Assembly (NCBI GenBank): GCA_945860205.1
Contig: CAMARK010000004.1
Coordinates: 1-64,000, forward strand
Source of the DNA: Reyranella massiliensis 521
GTDB lineage: Bacteria > Pseudomonadota > Alphaproteobacteria > Reyranellales > Reyranellaceae
Length of the DNA: 64,000 nt
Reading direction: 5' to 3'
In this document: positions 1-13,589 of the stretch, piece after piece
Layout: every line of letters starts with the position of its first letter
Numbering within the stretch: the first letter of the stretch is position 1
Program-made: the position numbers and the translations under genes
The notes under the pieces: model-generated
The model's database searches: none
What the model saw: only the letters and a program-made list of their open reading frames with translations
Told to the model about the DNA's origin: nothing

Positions 1-1302
1 GCGCCGCCTCTCACGGCCGCCGAACTCAAGGGCAGCGCGTTCCAGGGCCTCGAACTCAAGGGTTTTCAGATGAAGCCGCCGGATCCGGCGGCCGAGCCCG
101 AGCCTCCCGCGAGCGATCGCTATGAGCTCACGCTGCGCCTGGAACGCGGCGATACCGTCGAGAAGATGCTGGCCGACATCGATGTTCCCGAAGCCGATCG
201 CAAGCAGGTCGCCGAAAAGCTGCAGACGCTTCTGAAGAAGAAAAAGCTCGCGACCGGCGAGACGATCGAACTGCTGATGCAGACGATGCCCGAACAGCCC
301 GACGCGCCGCGCGTGTTGTCGCTGTCGGTACGACCACAACCGGAACGAGAGTACGTCGTCAGCCGCAAGGACGATGGCACCTATGACGCCGAAGAGAAGA
401 CCTACAAGGTGAGCCCACGCATCGTTCGCGTCGAAGGTGAACGCGACGGCTCGCTGCAGCAAAGCGGCATCAAGGCCGGCGCGCCGTCGGCAGCGATGGT
501 CGAGTTCGTCCGCGCCATGTCCTACGATGTCGATTTCCAACGCGAGCTGAAGCAGGGACAGAAGTTCACCGTGCTGCTCGAGCAACTCGTGACCAGCGAC
601 GGGTTGGTCACGCATCCGGGCCGCCTGCTGGCCGGAGAGCTGCGCCTGCTGAAACGGACGGTCACGGTGATCCGCTTCCGCCCGCAAGGCGGCGCCGACG
701 GCTTCTACAATCCCCAGGGCGAAAGTGTCGTGCGCTCGTTCCTGCGCACGCCGATGGATGCCTCGAAACTCACCTCGCGCTTCGGCATGCGCGAGCATCC
801 GATCCTGGGCTTCAGTGCGCTTCATGCCGGCGTCGACTTCTCCGCCGCTTCCGGCACGCCGATCCTCGCCGCCGGCGCCGGTAAGGTCTCGATGGCCGGC
901 TACAACGGCGGCTATGGCCTCTACGTGAAGTTGCAACATACCCAGGACGTGGCCACGGCCTACGCCCACATGTCGCGGCTGGGACCGGGCATCAAGCCCG
1001 GCGTTTCCGTACGCCAGGGCCAGGTGATCGGCTTCGTCGGCTCGACCGGCATGTCGACCGGCCCGCACTTGCACTATGAATTCCATCGCGGCGGCAAGCC
1101 GGTCAATCCGCTGGCGCAGAAGTTCGCCATGCGCGCCACCGTAGGCGGCAAGGACCTCGCCCGTTTCCAGGCGCTCACGCGGCAGTATCTCAATCAGCTG
1201 AAGAGCGCGCCGGCGGCCACCGACATCAACACGCCGGCGCCGCAGAAGACGTCGCAGGCCCCGAAGGAGCCCGCGACGCCTCAGGTCGCACGCGGCGATT
1301 AG
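1..1302 (+). CDS. M23 family metallopeptidase (5' end outside window)
   Basis: Frame is open from base 1 upstream of the listed Met at 70. C-terminal LytM motifs 'HAGVDFSAASGTPILAAGAGKV' and 'GMSTGPHLHYEFHRGG'. Confidence 0.93.
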   Translation, partial: APPLTAAELKGSAFQGLELKGFQMKPPDPAAEPEPPASDRYELTLRLERGDTVEKMLADIDVPEADRKQVAEKLQTLLKKKKLATGETIELLMQTMPEQPDAPRVLSLSVRPQPEREYVVSRKDDGTYDAEEKTYKVSPRIVRVEGERDGSLQQSGIKAGAPSAAMVEFVRAMSYDVDFQRELKQGQKFTVLLEQLVTSDGLVTHPGRLLAGELRLLKRTVTVIRFRPQGGADGFYNPQGESVVRSFLRTPMDASKLTSRFGMREHPILGFSALHAGVDFSAASGTPILAAGAGKVSMAGYNGGYGLYVKLQHTQDVATAYAHMSRLGPGIKPGVSVRQGQVIGFVGSTGMSTGPHLHYEFHRGGKPVNPLAQKFAMRATVGGKDLARFQALTRQYLNQLKSAPAATDINTPAPQKTSQAPKEPATPQVARGD

Positions 1303-1334
1303 CGGCCGATAAGTAGCTAGTCGGCGGCCTCGCC

Positions 1335-3941
<2,607 letters not shown>

Positions 3942-4016
3942 TGCTCTACCCTTTCATTCACGCCCCCGTATGCGGCAGGCGAAAGAGCGGACCCCTATCC
4001 GGGCATCCTGTGATCG

Positions 4017-4044
4017 ATATGGGAAGGGATCGTGCAGGTGCAAG
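4017..4044 (-). promoter_or_regulatory. Putative sigma32 heat-shock promoter of clpB
   Basis: Minus strand reads CTTGCAC (4044-4038), 14-nt spacer, CCCATAT (4023-4017), close to the CTTGAAA-N11-16-CCCATnT consensus, about 75 bp upstream of the clpB start. Confidence 0.65.
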
Positions 4045-4131
4045 ACCGGATCGAAGGTGCGGCTTTTCCGCGTAACGATGCCGGTCTATGAGAAAGGCCG
4101 ACACGGATCAAGAAGTCGGGGGAGAAGAGCA

Positions 4132-4692
4132 ATGTCTGGTGGGCATGGACACGTCGATACCGCGAACAAGAAGATCGCCCTGCTGGTCGCCGTGCTGGCC
4201 GCCCTGCTGGCGGTCTCGGAAATGTCAGGCAAGAGTGCACAAACCAACGGCCTCTCCAGCCACATCGATGCGTCCAACCTGTGGTCGTTCTTCCAGGCCA
4301 AGACGATCCGCCAGACCACGCTGCGCACAGCCGCCGATGGCGCCGATGCCCAATTCAAGGACAGTCCTGCCACCATGCCGGCGGCGCTCAAGACACAATC
4401 GGAGCTGTGGCGGCGCACCGCCCAGCGCTACGACTCGGAACCCGAGACCAATGAAGGCCGCAAGGAATTGATGGCCCGGGCCAAGGCGAAGGAGGCATAC
4501 CGCGACCGATCGCTGGCGGCCTACCACATGTTCGAATACGCCTCGGCCTGCTTTCAACTGGCCATCGTGCTGGCCGGCGCGGCCGCGCTGACCGCGGTTG
4601 TCTGGCTCACCTTCGTCTCATTCGGCCTGGCGGCGGTCGGTATCGGCTTCACCGTGCTGGGGTTCGCGGCGCCGACCCTGCTTCATATCTAG
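4132..4692 (+). CDS. DUF4337-like membrane protein
   Basis: MSGGHGHVDTANKKIALLVAVLAALLAVSEMSGKSAQ... with N-terminal TM and C-terminal TM pair. Start chosen at the internal ATG 4132 rather than 3913. Confidence 0.75.
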   Translation: MSGGHGHVDTANKKIALLVAVLAALLAVSEMSGKSAQTNGLSSHIDASNLWSFFQAKTIRQTTLRTAADGADAQFKDSPATMPAALKTQSELWRRTAQRYDSEPETNEGRKELMARAKAKEAYRDRSLAAYHMFEYASACFQLAIVLAGAAALTAVVWLTFVSFGLAAVGIGFTVLGFAAPTLLHI

Positions 4693-4709
4693 GGCCCACG
4701 AAAACAGGG

Positions 4710-4746
4710 ACAAAAAAACACCCGATGGCGGCTGCCATCGGGTGTT
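4710..4746 (-). terminator. Intrinsic terminator downstream of the DUF4167 gene
   Basis: Perfect 13-bp stem 4717-4729/4734-4746 (aacacccgatggc/gccatcgggtgtt) with 4-nt loop. Overlapping A-tract 4712-4718 is a T-tract on the minus strand. Confidence 0.85.
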
Positions 4747-4769
4747 CCTGAAACTCTCTTCCGGATCGG

Positions 4770-5384
4770 CTATCCGCCGCGCCGACCGGCCGGTGGCGTG
4801 AAAGCCGGGACCTCAGGCTGATCGTCGACCGCCGGATCCTCCTCGGACGAGGTGCTACGCCCGTTTTGCAGGAATGCGACACCGCCCAAGCCGGGATCGG
4901 CTTCGTTGGCGTCATCCCCGCGACCGCCCATGCGCTCGCCCGGGGCATGGCCGTTGGCGTTGCTAGGTGGCGGGCCGGATTGCTGCCCCCCCGGCTGACC
5001 CTGCTGCTGCGGTTTGGGATTGGCCTGGCCGCCCTCTTCGTCGCCATAACCCACGTTGTTGCGCTGGCCGAAGCCGCCCATCGTCTGGATCATGCGGAAA
5101 TAGTGGTCGGCGTACTGCCAATAGGCCTCGGCCTGGATGCGATCGCCCGAAGCGGCCGCCTCCCGGGCCAGCGCCTGGTACTTGTCGAACACCTGATGCG
5201 CATTGCCGCGAACCCGAACGTCGGGGCCGCTGCTGTCGAACATCTGATTTCGATTGGGCGGGCGATTGGGATTGTGGTGCTGCTGCTTGTGGTGGTTGTT
5301 GTGGCCACCGCCACCTCCGCCACCACCACCGCCGCCACCACCATTGCGACCGCCGCGCGATCGCTGACGATTGTTTGGTCTCAT
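4770..5384 (-). CDS. DUF4167 domain-containing protein
   Basis: MRPNNRQRSRGGRNGGGG...NQMFDSSGPDVRVRGNAHQVFDKYQALAREAAASGDRIQAEAYWQYADHYFR, a conserved alphaproteobacterial family commonly near prmC/prfA. Confidence 0.9.
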   Translation of the reverse strand: MRPNNRQRSRGGRNGGGGGGGGGGGGGHNNHHKQQHHNPNRPPNRNQMFDSSGPDVRVRGNAHQVFDKYQALAREAAASGDRIQAEAYWQYADHYFRMIQTMGGFGQRNNVGYGDEEGGQANPKPQQQGQPGGQQSGPPPSNANGHAPGERMGGRGDDANEADPGLGGVAFLQNGRSTSSEEDPAVDDQPEVPAFTPPAGRRGG

Positions 5385-5567
5385 TAACCTAGGGCCAGTT
5401 ACACGCCGGACGGGGTTGTTGTTGTTAGCGACCCTCTGCCCTTCCTGGGCGCCGTCACGGCTATTTTTCAGAGGGATATAATTTGCCCACCGCCATCGAT
5501 CGGCACAGGCTAAGCCCCCTAAGGGACAGTTCGCAAGCTAGTCCTATTCCCTTCCCTTGCCAACTCT

Positions 5568-6440
5568 TTAATGCGTCGCCGACACGATCCGGTCGATCCC
5601 GCCGAGATCCTTCCAGGGATTGCCCACTGCAAATCCAGCAACCGACAAAAGCGCTGATATATCAGGGGCTTGGCCCTCTCCTGCCTCGATCAGCACACGA
5701 CCCCCGGAAACGACCAGCCCGGCTGCCTGGCCGGCGATGGCGCGATAGGCGGCAAGCCCATCCCCACCCCCGTCCAGGGCCAGTCGGGGCTCAAAGCGAG
5801 CGACTTCAGGCATCAGCGCGTCGATCGCGGCCGTCTCGATGTAGGGTGGGTTGGAAACCAGCAGGTCGAAAGGCCCGCCCAATTGCTCGGCCCAGCCTTG
5901 ATGCCGCCAGTCGCCGCCGACAAGGCGCGTGCGGGCAACGACACCCAACGCGTCGGCATTGCCCTGAGCGACTGAAAGAGCCTCCGCCGATGCGTCCATG
6001 CCGACACCCCGGGCGTTGGGAAATTCCCGAAGGAGCGTGAGAAGCAGACATCCCGAGCCGACGCCGAGATCGACAATGCGCCATGGCTCCGTCCTTCCCG
6101 GCATCAGCGCCAGCGCCGCTTCGATCACCGTTTCGCTGTCGGGCCGCGGCACGAGAACGGCCGACGACACCTTGAACGGCAATCCCCAGAATTCGCGCTC
6201 GCCCACGACATAGGCCATCGGCTCGCGCCGGATTCTCCGCGCGGTCAGTGCGCGTAACGCTTCTACCACCACGGGCGGCGGCGCCTCGTCGCCGTGGGCG
6301 ATCAACCATTCGATGGTGATTCCGCCGGCATGGGCCAGCAGCAGGCGGGCTTCGAAGCGGGCGTTGTCGATGCCGGCTGCTGTCAGCGCGACGGCGGTAT
6401 CGCGCAGCAGCGCGTCGTAGCGCGCGGCCCCGGCCACCAA
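5568..6440 (-). CDS. prmC: Peptide chain release factor N5-glutamine methyltransferase
   Basis: HemK-family protein with NPPY motif (LLVSNPPYIETAAI) and SAM-binding GVGSGCLLL. Adjacent to prfA. Confidence 0.95.
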   Translation of the reverse strand: MVAGAARYDALLRDTAVALTAAGIDNARFEARLLLAHAGGITIEWLIAHGDEAPPPVVVEALRALTARRIRREPMAYVVGEREFWGLPFKVSSAVLVPRPDSETVIEAALALMPGRTEPWRIVDLGVGSGCLLLTLLREFPNARGVGMDASAEALSVAQGNADALGVVARTRLVGGDWRHQGWAEQLGGPFDLLVSNPPYIETAAIDALMPEVARFEPRLALDGGGDGLAAYRAIAGQAAGLVVSGGRVLIEAGEGQAPDISALLSVAGFAVGNPWKDLGGIDRIVSATH

Positions 6441-7505
6441 CTAGGCCGCCAACTCCGCCAGACGGCTCGCCTCGTCGTCGGCGGTCAGCGCGTCGATCAA
6501 CTCGTCCAGCCCGCGGCCCTCGAGGACCTCGTCGAGCTTGTAGAGCGTGAGGTTAATGCGGTGATCGGTGACGCGGCTCTGCGGGAAATTGTAGGTGCGG
6601 ATGCGTTCGCTGCGATCGCCGCTGCCGACCTGACCCTTGCGGTCGGCTGAGCGAATGTCGTCGCGGCGCTGGCGCTCGGCGTCGTAGAGCCGGGCGCGCA
6701 AGATCTTCATCGCCTTGGCCTTGTTCTTGTGCTGGCTCTTCTCGTCCTGCTGGCTGACGACGGTATTGGTCGGGATATGGGTGATGCGCACCGCCGAATC
6801 GGTGGTGTTGACCGACTGGCCGCCCGGTCCGGAGGAGCGGAAGACATCGATCCTGAGGTCCTTCTCATCGATCTTGATGTCGAATTCCTCGGCCTCCGGC
6901 AGCACCGCGACGGTCGCCGCAGACGTATGGATGCGGCCCGAGCCTTCTGTGGCCGGCACACGCTGCACGCGATGCACGCCCGATTCGAACTTCAGCCGGG
7001 CGAATACGCTGCGGCCGGTCACGGTCGCGATCGCCTCCTTGTAGCCGCCGATGCCGGTATCGGAGAGCTCCATGATCTCGAACTTCCAGCCATGCTCGGC
7101 GGCGTAGCGCTGGTACATGCGAAAGAGGTCGGCCGCGAACAGGGCGGCCTCGTCGCCGCCCGTGCCGGCGCGGATTTCCAGGATGGCGTTCTTCTCGTCG
7201 GCCGCATCCTTGGGCAGCAGCATGCGCTTCACCGCATGCTCAAGTTCGGGCAGGCGCTTGCGCAGCGCCGACGCCTCTTCCTCGGCGATCGCCTTCATGT
7301 CGGGATCGGCCGCCATCGCCTCGGCGTCCTTCAGCTCCTGCTCGGCCTTGTGCCATGCGTTCACCGCCTCGACGAGCGGGCCGAGGTCAGCATATTCCTT
7401 CGAGGCCGCGACGAACTTCTGCGAATCGAGGGTGCCGGCGGAAAGTGCCGCCTGCAATTCGGCGTGGCGGGTCACGATCTGGTTGAGCTTGAGCAAAAGC
7501 GACAC
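6441..7505 (-). CDS. prfA: Peptide chain release factor 1
   Basis: GGQ motif in [21 protein letters not shown], 354 aa. Confidence 0.97.
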   Translation of the reverse strand: MSLLLKLNQIVTRHAELQAALSAGTLDSQKFVAASKEYADLGPLVEAVNAWHKAEQELKDAEAMAADPDMKAIAEEEASALRKRLPELEHAVKRMLLPKDAADEKNAILEIRAGTGGDEAALFAADLFRMYQRYAAEHGWKFEIMELSDTGIGGYKEAIATVTGRSVFARLKFESGVHRVQRVPATEGSGRIHTSAATVAVLPEAEEFDIKIDEKDLRIDVFRSSGPGGQSVNTTDSAVRITHIPTNTVVSQQDEKSQHKNKAKAMKILRARLYDAERQRRDDIRSADRKGQVGSGDRSERIRTYNFPQSRVTDHRINLTLYKLDEVLEGRGLDELIDALTADDEASRLAELAA

Positions 7506-7510
7506 GAGGT

Positions 7511-8752
7511 TCAGCCCTTCAATGCGTCGGCGAGGGCGTCGAGTGCCACTTCACGCTGATCGCCACTATCAAAATCCTTGAGCTGGGCCACGCCCTTGGC
7601 CAGTTCGTCGTCGCCGATGATGATGGCGGCGCGCGCGTTGAGCTTGTTGGCCCGCTGCAGGCGCCGCTTCATGTTGCCGCGATAGTCCTGCTCCACCGTG
7701 ATGCCCTGGCGGCGAAGCGCCCGGGCAATCCCCAGCGCCTTGGCCTCGGCGGCGGCACCCAGAGGCGCGATCACCACCGCCCGCGGCTCGGCCGGCGGCT
7801 CGTTGCACAGCATCATCAGCCGTTCGATGCCGCCAGCCCAGCCGATGCCCGCCGTCGGCGGTCCGCCCAGCTCGGCGATCAGCCCATCATAGCGGCCGCC
7901 GCCCAGCACGGTGCCCTGCGCGCCGATGTGGGTGGTAACGAATTCGAAGGCGGTGTGGGTGTAGTAATCCAGCCCGCGCACCAAGGTGGGATCGACCTCG
8001 AAGGCGATGCCGGCGGCCGAAAGCCCGTCCTGTACCGCCGCGAAGAAGTCGCGGCTGGCCTGGTTGAGGTGGTCGGCAAAGGACGGCGCGCCGGCATTGA
8101 TCGCCTTGTCGCCCTCGTCCTTGCTGTCGAGGATGCGGAGCGGATTGCGCTGCAGGCGGCTCTTCGAATCTTCCGACAACTTCCCGATGTGGGCCGAGTA
8201 GTAGTCGACCAATACTTTGCGGTAGACGGCCCGACACTCCGGGTCGCCCAGCGAATTGATCTTGAGGACGCAGCGCTCGAGGATACCTAGCCGGTCGAGA
8301 ATGTCGGCGGCCACCGAGATCACTTCGATGTCGGCGCCAGGCTCCGGCGCGCCAAGCACCTCGATGTCGATCTGGTGGAACTGGCGCTGCCGGCCTTTCT
8401 GCGGCCGCTCGTAGCGAAACATCGGGCCGGCGGCGAAGACCTTGAGCGGCAGCTGCTGAGTGAGCTCGCCGTTGGACACGAAGGCGCGGCAGATGCCGGC
8501 GGTATATTCCGGCCGCAGGGTGAGCGATTCGTCGCCACGATCCTTGAACGTGTACATCTCCTTGGAGACGACGTCGGTGGTCTCGCCGATTCCGCGCGCG
8601 AAAAGCTCGGTGAACTCGAAGATCGGCGTCGCCATCTCGCGATAGCCGTAGAGCCGCGCCACATCGCGCGCCGTGCCGATCACGTGGGCGAAGCGCCTGT
8701 ATTCGTCGGGGAGAAGATCGTGCGTGCCACGCACGGGCTGAAGCTTGCTCAC
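7511..8752 (-). CDS. hisS: Histidine--tRNA ligase
   Basis: Class II motifs, including [16 protein letters not shown] and GGGRYDGLI. Confidence 0.97.
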   Translation of the reverse strand: MSKLQPVRGTHDLLPDEYRRFAHVIGTARDVARLYGYREMATPIFEFTELFARGIGETTDVVSKEMYTFKDRGDESLTLRPEYTAGICRAFVSNGELTQQLPLKVFAAGPMFRYERPQKGRQRQFHQIDIEVLGAPEPGADIEVISVAADILDRLGILERCVLKINSLGDPECRAVYRKVLVDYYSAHIGKLSEDSKSRLQRNPLRILDSKDEGDKAINAGAPSFADHLNQASRDFFAAVQDGLSAAGIAFEVDPTLVRGLDYYTHTAFEFVTTHIGAQGTVLGGGRYDGLIAELGGPPTAGIGWAGGIERLMMLCNEPPAEPRAVVIAPLGAAAEAKALGIARALRRQGITVEQDYRGNMKRRLQRANKLNARAAIIIGDDELAKGVAQLKDFDSGDQREVALDALADALKG

Positions 8753-8798
8753 GGGAAATCGCCTTGGGAAAAAGTCGACGGGAAGAGGTCGGAGGTCG

Positions 8799-9959
8799 CT
8801 ACTCGGCGGCGGCGCGATGTCGCTCCTGTTCGAGCTTGGCGGCTTCGGCGACCTTGGCGGCCTCGATCTCGGCCGCCTTCTTCTCGATCAATCCGACCAG
8901 GTGGTCGATGACGTTGCCGTCCTTCAGCCTGTGATGCGGGACGCCGGCGATGTAGACCTGATGGTTGTTGGCGCCGCCGCCGGTGAAGCCGATATCGGTT
9001 TCGCGCGCCTCGCCGGGGCCGTTCACGACGCAGCCGATCACCGACACCGTCATCGGCGTGGTGATGTGGCCGACGCGCTTCTCCAGCGCCTCGACGGTGC
9101 GGATCACGTCGTACTGCTGCCGCGCGCAGGACGGGCAGGAAATGATGTTAACGCCACGGTGGCGCAGGTTGAGCGCCTTTAGCATCTCGAAGCCGACGCG
9201 GACCTCTTCCTCGGGCTCGGCCGACAACGAGACGCGGATCGTGTCGCCGATGCCCGCCCACAGAAGCGAGCCCATGCCGATCGAAGATTTGACCGTGCCG
9301 GTGCGGGTGCCGCCCGCTTCGGTGACGCCGACATGCAGCGGGTAGTCGCAGGCGTCGGCGAGCTGCTGGTAGGCCGCGACTGCAAGGAAGACGTCGGAGG
9401 CCTTCACGCTGATCTTGAACTCGTGGAAGTCGTGGTCCTGCAGGATGCGTGCATGATCGAGCGCGCTCTCGACCATCGCCTCCGGGCAGGGCTCGCCGTA
9501 CTTGTCCAGCAGGTCCTTCTCGAGCGACCCGGCATTGACGCCGATGCGCATCGAGCAGCCGTGATCCTTGGCCGCCTTCACGACCTCGCGCACCCGATCG
9601 GCACTGCCGATGTTGCCGGGGTTGATCCGCAGGCAGGCAGCGCCCGCTTCGGCGGCCTCGATGGCGCGCTTGTAGTGAAAATGGATGTCGGCAACGATCG
9701 GCACCTTCGAGGCCCGCACGATCGTGGAGAGCGCCGCCGTCGACTCCTCATCAGGGCAGGAAACGCGCACGATATCGACGCCGGCTTCCTCGGAAAGGCG
9801 GATCTGCGCGATCGTCGCCTCGGCATCGGCCGTCAGCGTGTTGGTCATGGTCTGAACCGTGATCGGCGAATCGCCGCCGACCGGCACGGACCCAACCATG
9901 ATCCGCCGCGATTTGCGGCGAATGATGTCGCGATAGGGCCTGATGCTCATACCCTGCAA
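8799..9959 (-). CDS. ispG: (E)-4-hydroxy-3-methylbut-2-enyl-diphosphate synthase
   Basis: [18 protein letters not shown]-terminal [11 protein letters not shown] and [10 protein letters not shown] Fe-S motifs. Confidence 0.97.
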   Translation of the reverse strand: MQGMSIRPYRDIIRRKSRRIMVGSVPVGGDSPITVQTMTNTLTADAEATIAQIRLSEEAGVDIVRVSCPDEESTAALSTIVRASKVPIVADIHFHYKRAIEAAEAGAACLRINPGNIGSADRVREVVKAAKDHGCSMRIGVNAGSLEKDLLDKYGEPCPEAMVESALDHARILQDHDFHEFKISVKASDVFLAVAAYQQLADACDYPLHVGVTEAGGTRTGTVKSSIGMGSLLWAGIGDTIRVSLSAEPEEEVRVGFEMLKALNLRHRGVNIISCPSCARQQYDVIRTVEALEKRVGHITTPMTVSVIGCVVNGPGEARETDIGFTGGGANNHQVYIAGVPHHRLKDGNVIDHLVGLIEKKAAEIEAAKVAEAAKLEQERHRAAAE

Positions 9960-10007
9960 TGTAGCTGTGGGCGGGCGGCTTATCCAGCCGCCGGGGCGCC
10001 GTCCGGC

Positions 10008-11015
10008 CTAACGCGCGTCGATGACGCGGTAGGCGATTCCGGCCGGCACGACGTAGGTTTCGCCGGCACGAACGTAGGTCTGGGCCAGCACGTCGCCGCT
10101 GGGCGCCCGCAATTCCACCCAGCTGTTGACGCGCACGCTGACCGGCGTGTCGAATTTCACCGGCAGGCTCGGCATTGATTCGGTCGCCGGCGTGCGCGCC
10201 ACGGCTTCCTCGGTCGCCGGCGCGTTCGGCGCGGGCGCATTCGGAACGGGTGTCGCTGGTGTGGCGATGCGCGGCGGCGGCTCGACCTGTGCCGGCGGTT
10301 GTGCTGCCTGCGCCTGACCGATGGCGGGGACCGACATCACGATCGGCGGCGGCGGTGCGGGTACGGCAACGACGACGGGCGGCGCGAGCGGCGCGGGCTG
10401 GACGACGGTCTCTTGCCGCGGCGCGGGCCAGACTTCGGCGGGCAACCCGCCCGGCATGGTGCGGACTTCCTTGACCACAGGCGTAGCGGGTACGGCAGGA
10501 GCCGCAGCGGAGTCGGCTGCGGGCTGCGACAATGCAGCGGGGCGCGACGCCAACAGGCGATCCGGCACCGGCGGAACTTTTTCGGCGATCACCGACTGCT
10601 CACGCGGCAAATAATTCCACACGGCGTAGCCGGCACCGACGACGAGCAGGATGGTCAACACGGCGAGGCCGATCGGCGCGCGCCTCTCCACGATCGGGAA
10701 GTCGGCCGGCAGCGACAGAGGGCGCTTGATGGGAACCGGACCGGAGAGATGATAGGCGGTCAGCACCTTCTCGGGGTCGAGTCCGACATGCGCCGAATAG
10801 GCCCGCAGGAACGCCGGGATGTAGGCGGCGCCAGGCAGCTTGTCGAAGCGACCATCCTCGATCGCCTCGAGATGGCTACGCCGAATGCGCAAGCTCTTCT
10901 CGACCTCAGACAAGTCGAGACCACGCGCCTCGCGTTGATCGCGCAGCAACCGACCAACCGCGCGGCCCGGTGTGGCCTCGCGTTCAACCGCTCGCCAATC
11001 AACCTGATCCGGCAT
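10008..11015 (-). CDS. RodZ-like helix-turn-helix protein with C-terminal DUF4115
   Basis: N-terminal HTH (VGRLLRDQREARGLDLSEVEKSLRIRRSHLEAIEDGRFDKLPGAAYIPAFLRAYSAHVGLD), one TM, Pro/Ala-rich linker, DUF4115-like end. Confidence 0.87.
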   Translation of the reverse strand: MPDQVDWRAVEREATPGRAVGRLLRDQREARGLDLSEVEKSLRIRRSHLEAIEDGRFDKLPGAAYIPAFLRAYSAHVGLDPEKVLTAYHLSGPVPIKRPLSLPADFPIVERRAPIGLAVLTILLVVGAGYAVWNYLPREQSVIAEKVPPVPDRLLASRPAALSQPAADSAAAPAVPATPVVKEVRTMPGGLPAEVWPAPRQETVVQPAPLAPPVVVAVPAPPPPIVMSVPAIGQAQAAQPPAQVEPPPRIATPATPVPNAPAPNAPATEEAVARTPATESMPSLPVKFDTPVSVRVNSWVELRAPSGDVLAQTYVRAGETYVVPAGIAYRVIDAR

Positions 11016-11095
11016 GAATAGACCCTGCTTTCCCCTCGCGAGTGACTCTTAGCAGAGGCGCAATGACAGGGCAAAAGCGATTCGACTTCTCGTCG

Positions 11096-13360
11096 CTAAA
11101 TTTCGATCGCGTGATCGGCGGCGAAGAGGCGGAGCGTCTCGCGCATGGGTCGGTCCGGTTGTGAAAGCGCAGAGCCCATGAATCCAGTTGCCTCGGCAAG
11201 ATCGAGCGACCGGATCATCGCCTTCACCGGTCCGATGGAACCGGGCGACATCGAGAGTGACCGCACTCCAACAGCAAGAAGAGCCAGCGCCTCGACCGGC
11301 CGACCGGCCATCTCGCCGCAGACGGCAAGATCTACGCCGGCAGGCCGCACCTTCTCGACCACAAAATGTAGCAGTCTCAACAGCGCAGGAGACAAGCTAT
11401 CGTAGCGGCCAGACACCCGGCTGTTCCCCCGGTCGGCGGCGTAGAGGAACTGAAGGAGATCGTTCGTCCCGACCGAGAGGAAGTCGACCTGAGGCAACAG
11501 GCTGTCCAACTGCCACGCCAGGGCCGGCACCTCGAACATAACGCCAACACGCAACTGCTCGGGCATCGCCTGGCCGCGCCGCCGAGCCCGGTCGAGTTCG
11601 AGGTCGAGCAGCTGCCGGGCACTCAGAAGCTCGGCAACCTCCGCGATCATCGGGAACATGACCGACAGCGGCCGGCCGTTGGCGGCCTGGATCAAGGCGC
11701 GAAGCTGCCGCCGCAGCATCGCCGGCCGGTCGAGGCCGATCCGGATGGCCCGCCAGCCCATCGCCGGATTGTCGTCGCCGAAGGCCCCGACATAGGGAAG
11801 AACCTTGTCGCCGCCGACATCGAGGGTGCGGAAGGTCACCGGCCGGCCATCGGCAAGGTCGAGGACGCGGCCATAGAGCCAGGCCTGGGCATCGACGTCG
11901 GGAAACTCCGAACGCACCATGAACGGGATCTCGGTCCGGTAGAGGCCGACCCCGTCGGCGCCGGTGTCTTCGAGATGCTGCATGTCGATCAGCAGGCCCG
12001 CGTTCATTTGCAGCGAGATCCGCGCCTGGTCGCGCGTGGCCGACGGCAGGTCGCGGAGCGCTGCATACTTGCGCCGCCGTTCGATCCGCGCGTCGATCGC
12101 GGCATGGACCGTCTGCAGCACATCCTCGGCCGGCCGCACCAGCACCTGGGCATTGTCGCCGTCAACGACGATCGAATCGCCCGCCTCGACCCGCGACAGC
12201 ACATCGGGTGCACGGCCGACGACGGGGATGTCGAGCGCGCGCGCCACGATCGCCACATGGCTCAGCGCCGAGCCCTCCTCCAGCACGACGCCGCGCAGGC
12301 GTGTGCGGTCGTAGTCGAGCAGCTCGGCCGGCCCCATGTCGCGGGCGACGACGATCATATCGTCGGGCAGGGAACTCGGATCGATGGCGACGCGGCCGGT
12401 CAGACGCAGCAGCAGCCGGTTGCAGAGATCCTGCAGGTCGCTCAGCCGCTCGCGAATATAGGGATCGGTCGACTGGCCAAGCCTGGTGCGGACATCGTCG
12501 AAGGCGCGCTGCACACCCGCCTCGGCGGTAAGGCCCGAGGCCACGGCCTCGCGCACGCGCTCCATCCAGCCGCGGTCGTCGACGAACATGCGGAAGGTCT
12601 CGAGAATCTCGCGCTGCTCGCCCGACTGCATGTCGTGCGCCTCGAGCATGCGGTCGACGTCGGCCCGCACGCCGTGCAGCGCCTCCACGAAGCGCTCCTG
12701 CTCCAGCTCCACGTCCTCGGCCACGACCCGCGAGATCACGATGCGCGGCTCGTGCAGCACGGCATGGCCGATCGCGACGCCGGGCGTGAGCTGCACGCCG
12801 TCGATGCGCAGCGGCAACAGGCCGAGACCATCGACCTGCTGCATCTCATTAGGGCTCACGATGTGGCCAGCCGCGATCAGCTCGGCCAGCACCATGGCGA
12901 TGGTCTGCAGGGACTCGATTTCCTCCTCGTTGTACTGGCGGCGGGTGCGGTTCTGCACCACCAGGACGCCGAGCACGCGTCCGGCGCGCAGGATCGGCAC
13001 GCCGGCGAGCGAGTGATAGATTTCCTCACCCGTTTCAGGGCGATAGGCGAACTGCGGATGGGTCTGCGCGTCGTCCAGCGCCAGCGGCCGCTCGTGAGCC
13101 GCGATGTCGCCCACGAGACCCTCGCCGACGCGCAGCCGCGTGCGGTGCACGGCGTCGGGATTGAGACCCTGGGTGGCGAACAGTTCCAGGACCTCGCCGG
13201 CCCGCAGCAGGTAGATCGAGCAGACCTCGGCCACCATCTCGTTGGCGACCAGGCGCACGACTTCGCCCAGCGTATCCTCGACGGAACCGGCACGCGCCAT
13301 CGTGTCCCGGAGCCGCTTGAGGAGCATTCGCGGTCCGGCCAGTGGAGTTGCTCTCTCCAT
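11096..13360 (-). CDS. ptsP: Phosphoenolpyruvate-protein phosphotransferase PtsP (EI-Ntr)
   Basis: N-terminal GAF domain and PEP-utilizer domains (GSALSHVAIVARAL; GVGLYRTEIPFM). Start chosen at MERATPLAGPRM rather than 13489. Confidence 0.93.
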   Translation of the reverse strand: MERATPLAGPRMLLKRLRDTMARAGSVEDTLGEVVRLVANEMVAEVCSIYLLRAGEVLELFATQGLNPDAVHRTRLRVGEGLVGDIAAHERPLALDDAQTHPQFAYRPETGEEIYHSLAGVPILRAGRVLGVLVVQNRTRRQYNEEEIESLQTIAMVLAELIAAGHIVSPNEMQQVDGLGLLPLRIDGVQLTPGVAIGHAVLHEPRIVISRVVAEDVELEQERFVEALHGVRADVDRMLEAHDMQSGEQREILETFRMFVDDRGWMERVREAVASGLTAEAGVQRAFDDVRTRLGQSTDPYIRERLSDLQDLCNRLLLRLTGRVAIDPSSLPDDMIVVARDMGPAELLDYDRTRLRGVVLEEGSALSHVAIVARALDIPVVGRAPDVLSRVEAGDSIVVDGDNAQVLVRPAEDVLQTVHAAIDARIERRRKYAALRDLPSATRDQARISLQMNAGLLIDMQHLEDTGADGVGLYRTEIPFMVRSEFPDVDAQAWLYGRVLDLADGRPVTFRTLDVGGDKVLPYVGAFGDDNPAMGWRAIRIGLDRPAMLRRQLRALIQAANGRPLSVMFPMIAEVAELLSARQLLDLELDRARRRGQAMPEQLRVGVMFEVPALAWQLDSLLPQVDFLSVGTNDLLQFLYAADRGNSRVSGRYDSLSPALLRLLHFVVEKVRPAGVDLAVCGEMAGRPVEALALLAVGVRSLSMSPGSIGPVKAMIRSLDLAEATGFMGSALSQPDRPMRETLRLFAADHAIEI

Positions 13361-13589
13361 GGTCAGACCGCGGGATGCTTGAGTCGGATGACGACGAAGC
13401 TGCGATCGATGGCGCAGGCGCAAGCTCGCCATGCCGCCAACGCCCGCATTTTGACAGCGCGGGCGTTGAGGGGGCGGGCGTTGGGGCAAGCCTTGGAGGT
13501 GAGTGCCGCGCGCATGGCCCGTTTATAGCAAGACCCGCGCCGAACTGCCTACCGGCTTATTCGCATAAGCACCAAGGAAACTAATGCGA

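Noticed and set aside
5290-5345. Trinucleotide-like (caccgcc)n tract as a regulatory repeat
   Set aside because: It encodes the poly-Gly/His/Asn low-complexity N-terminus typical of DUF4167 proteins.
11975-13528. 517-aa plus-strand ORF over ptsP
   Set aside because: Antisense to a well-supported PtsP frame; His/Asp-rich shadow composition.
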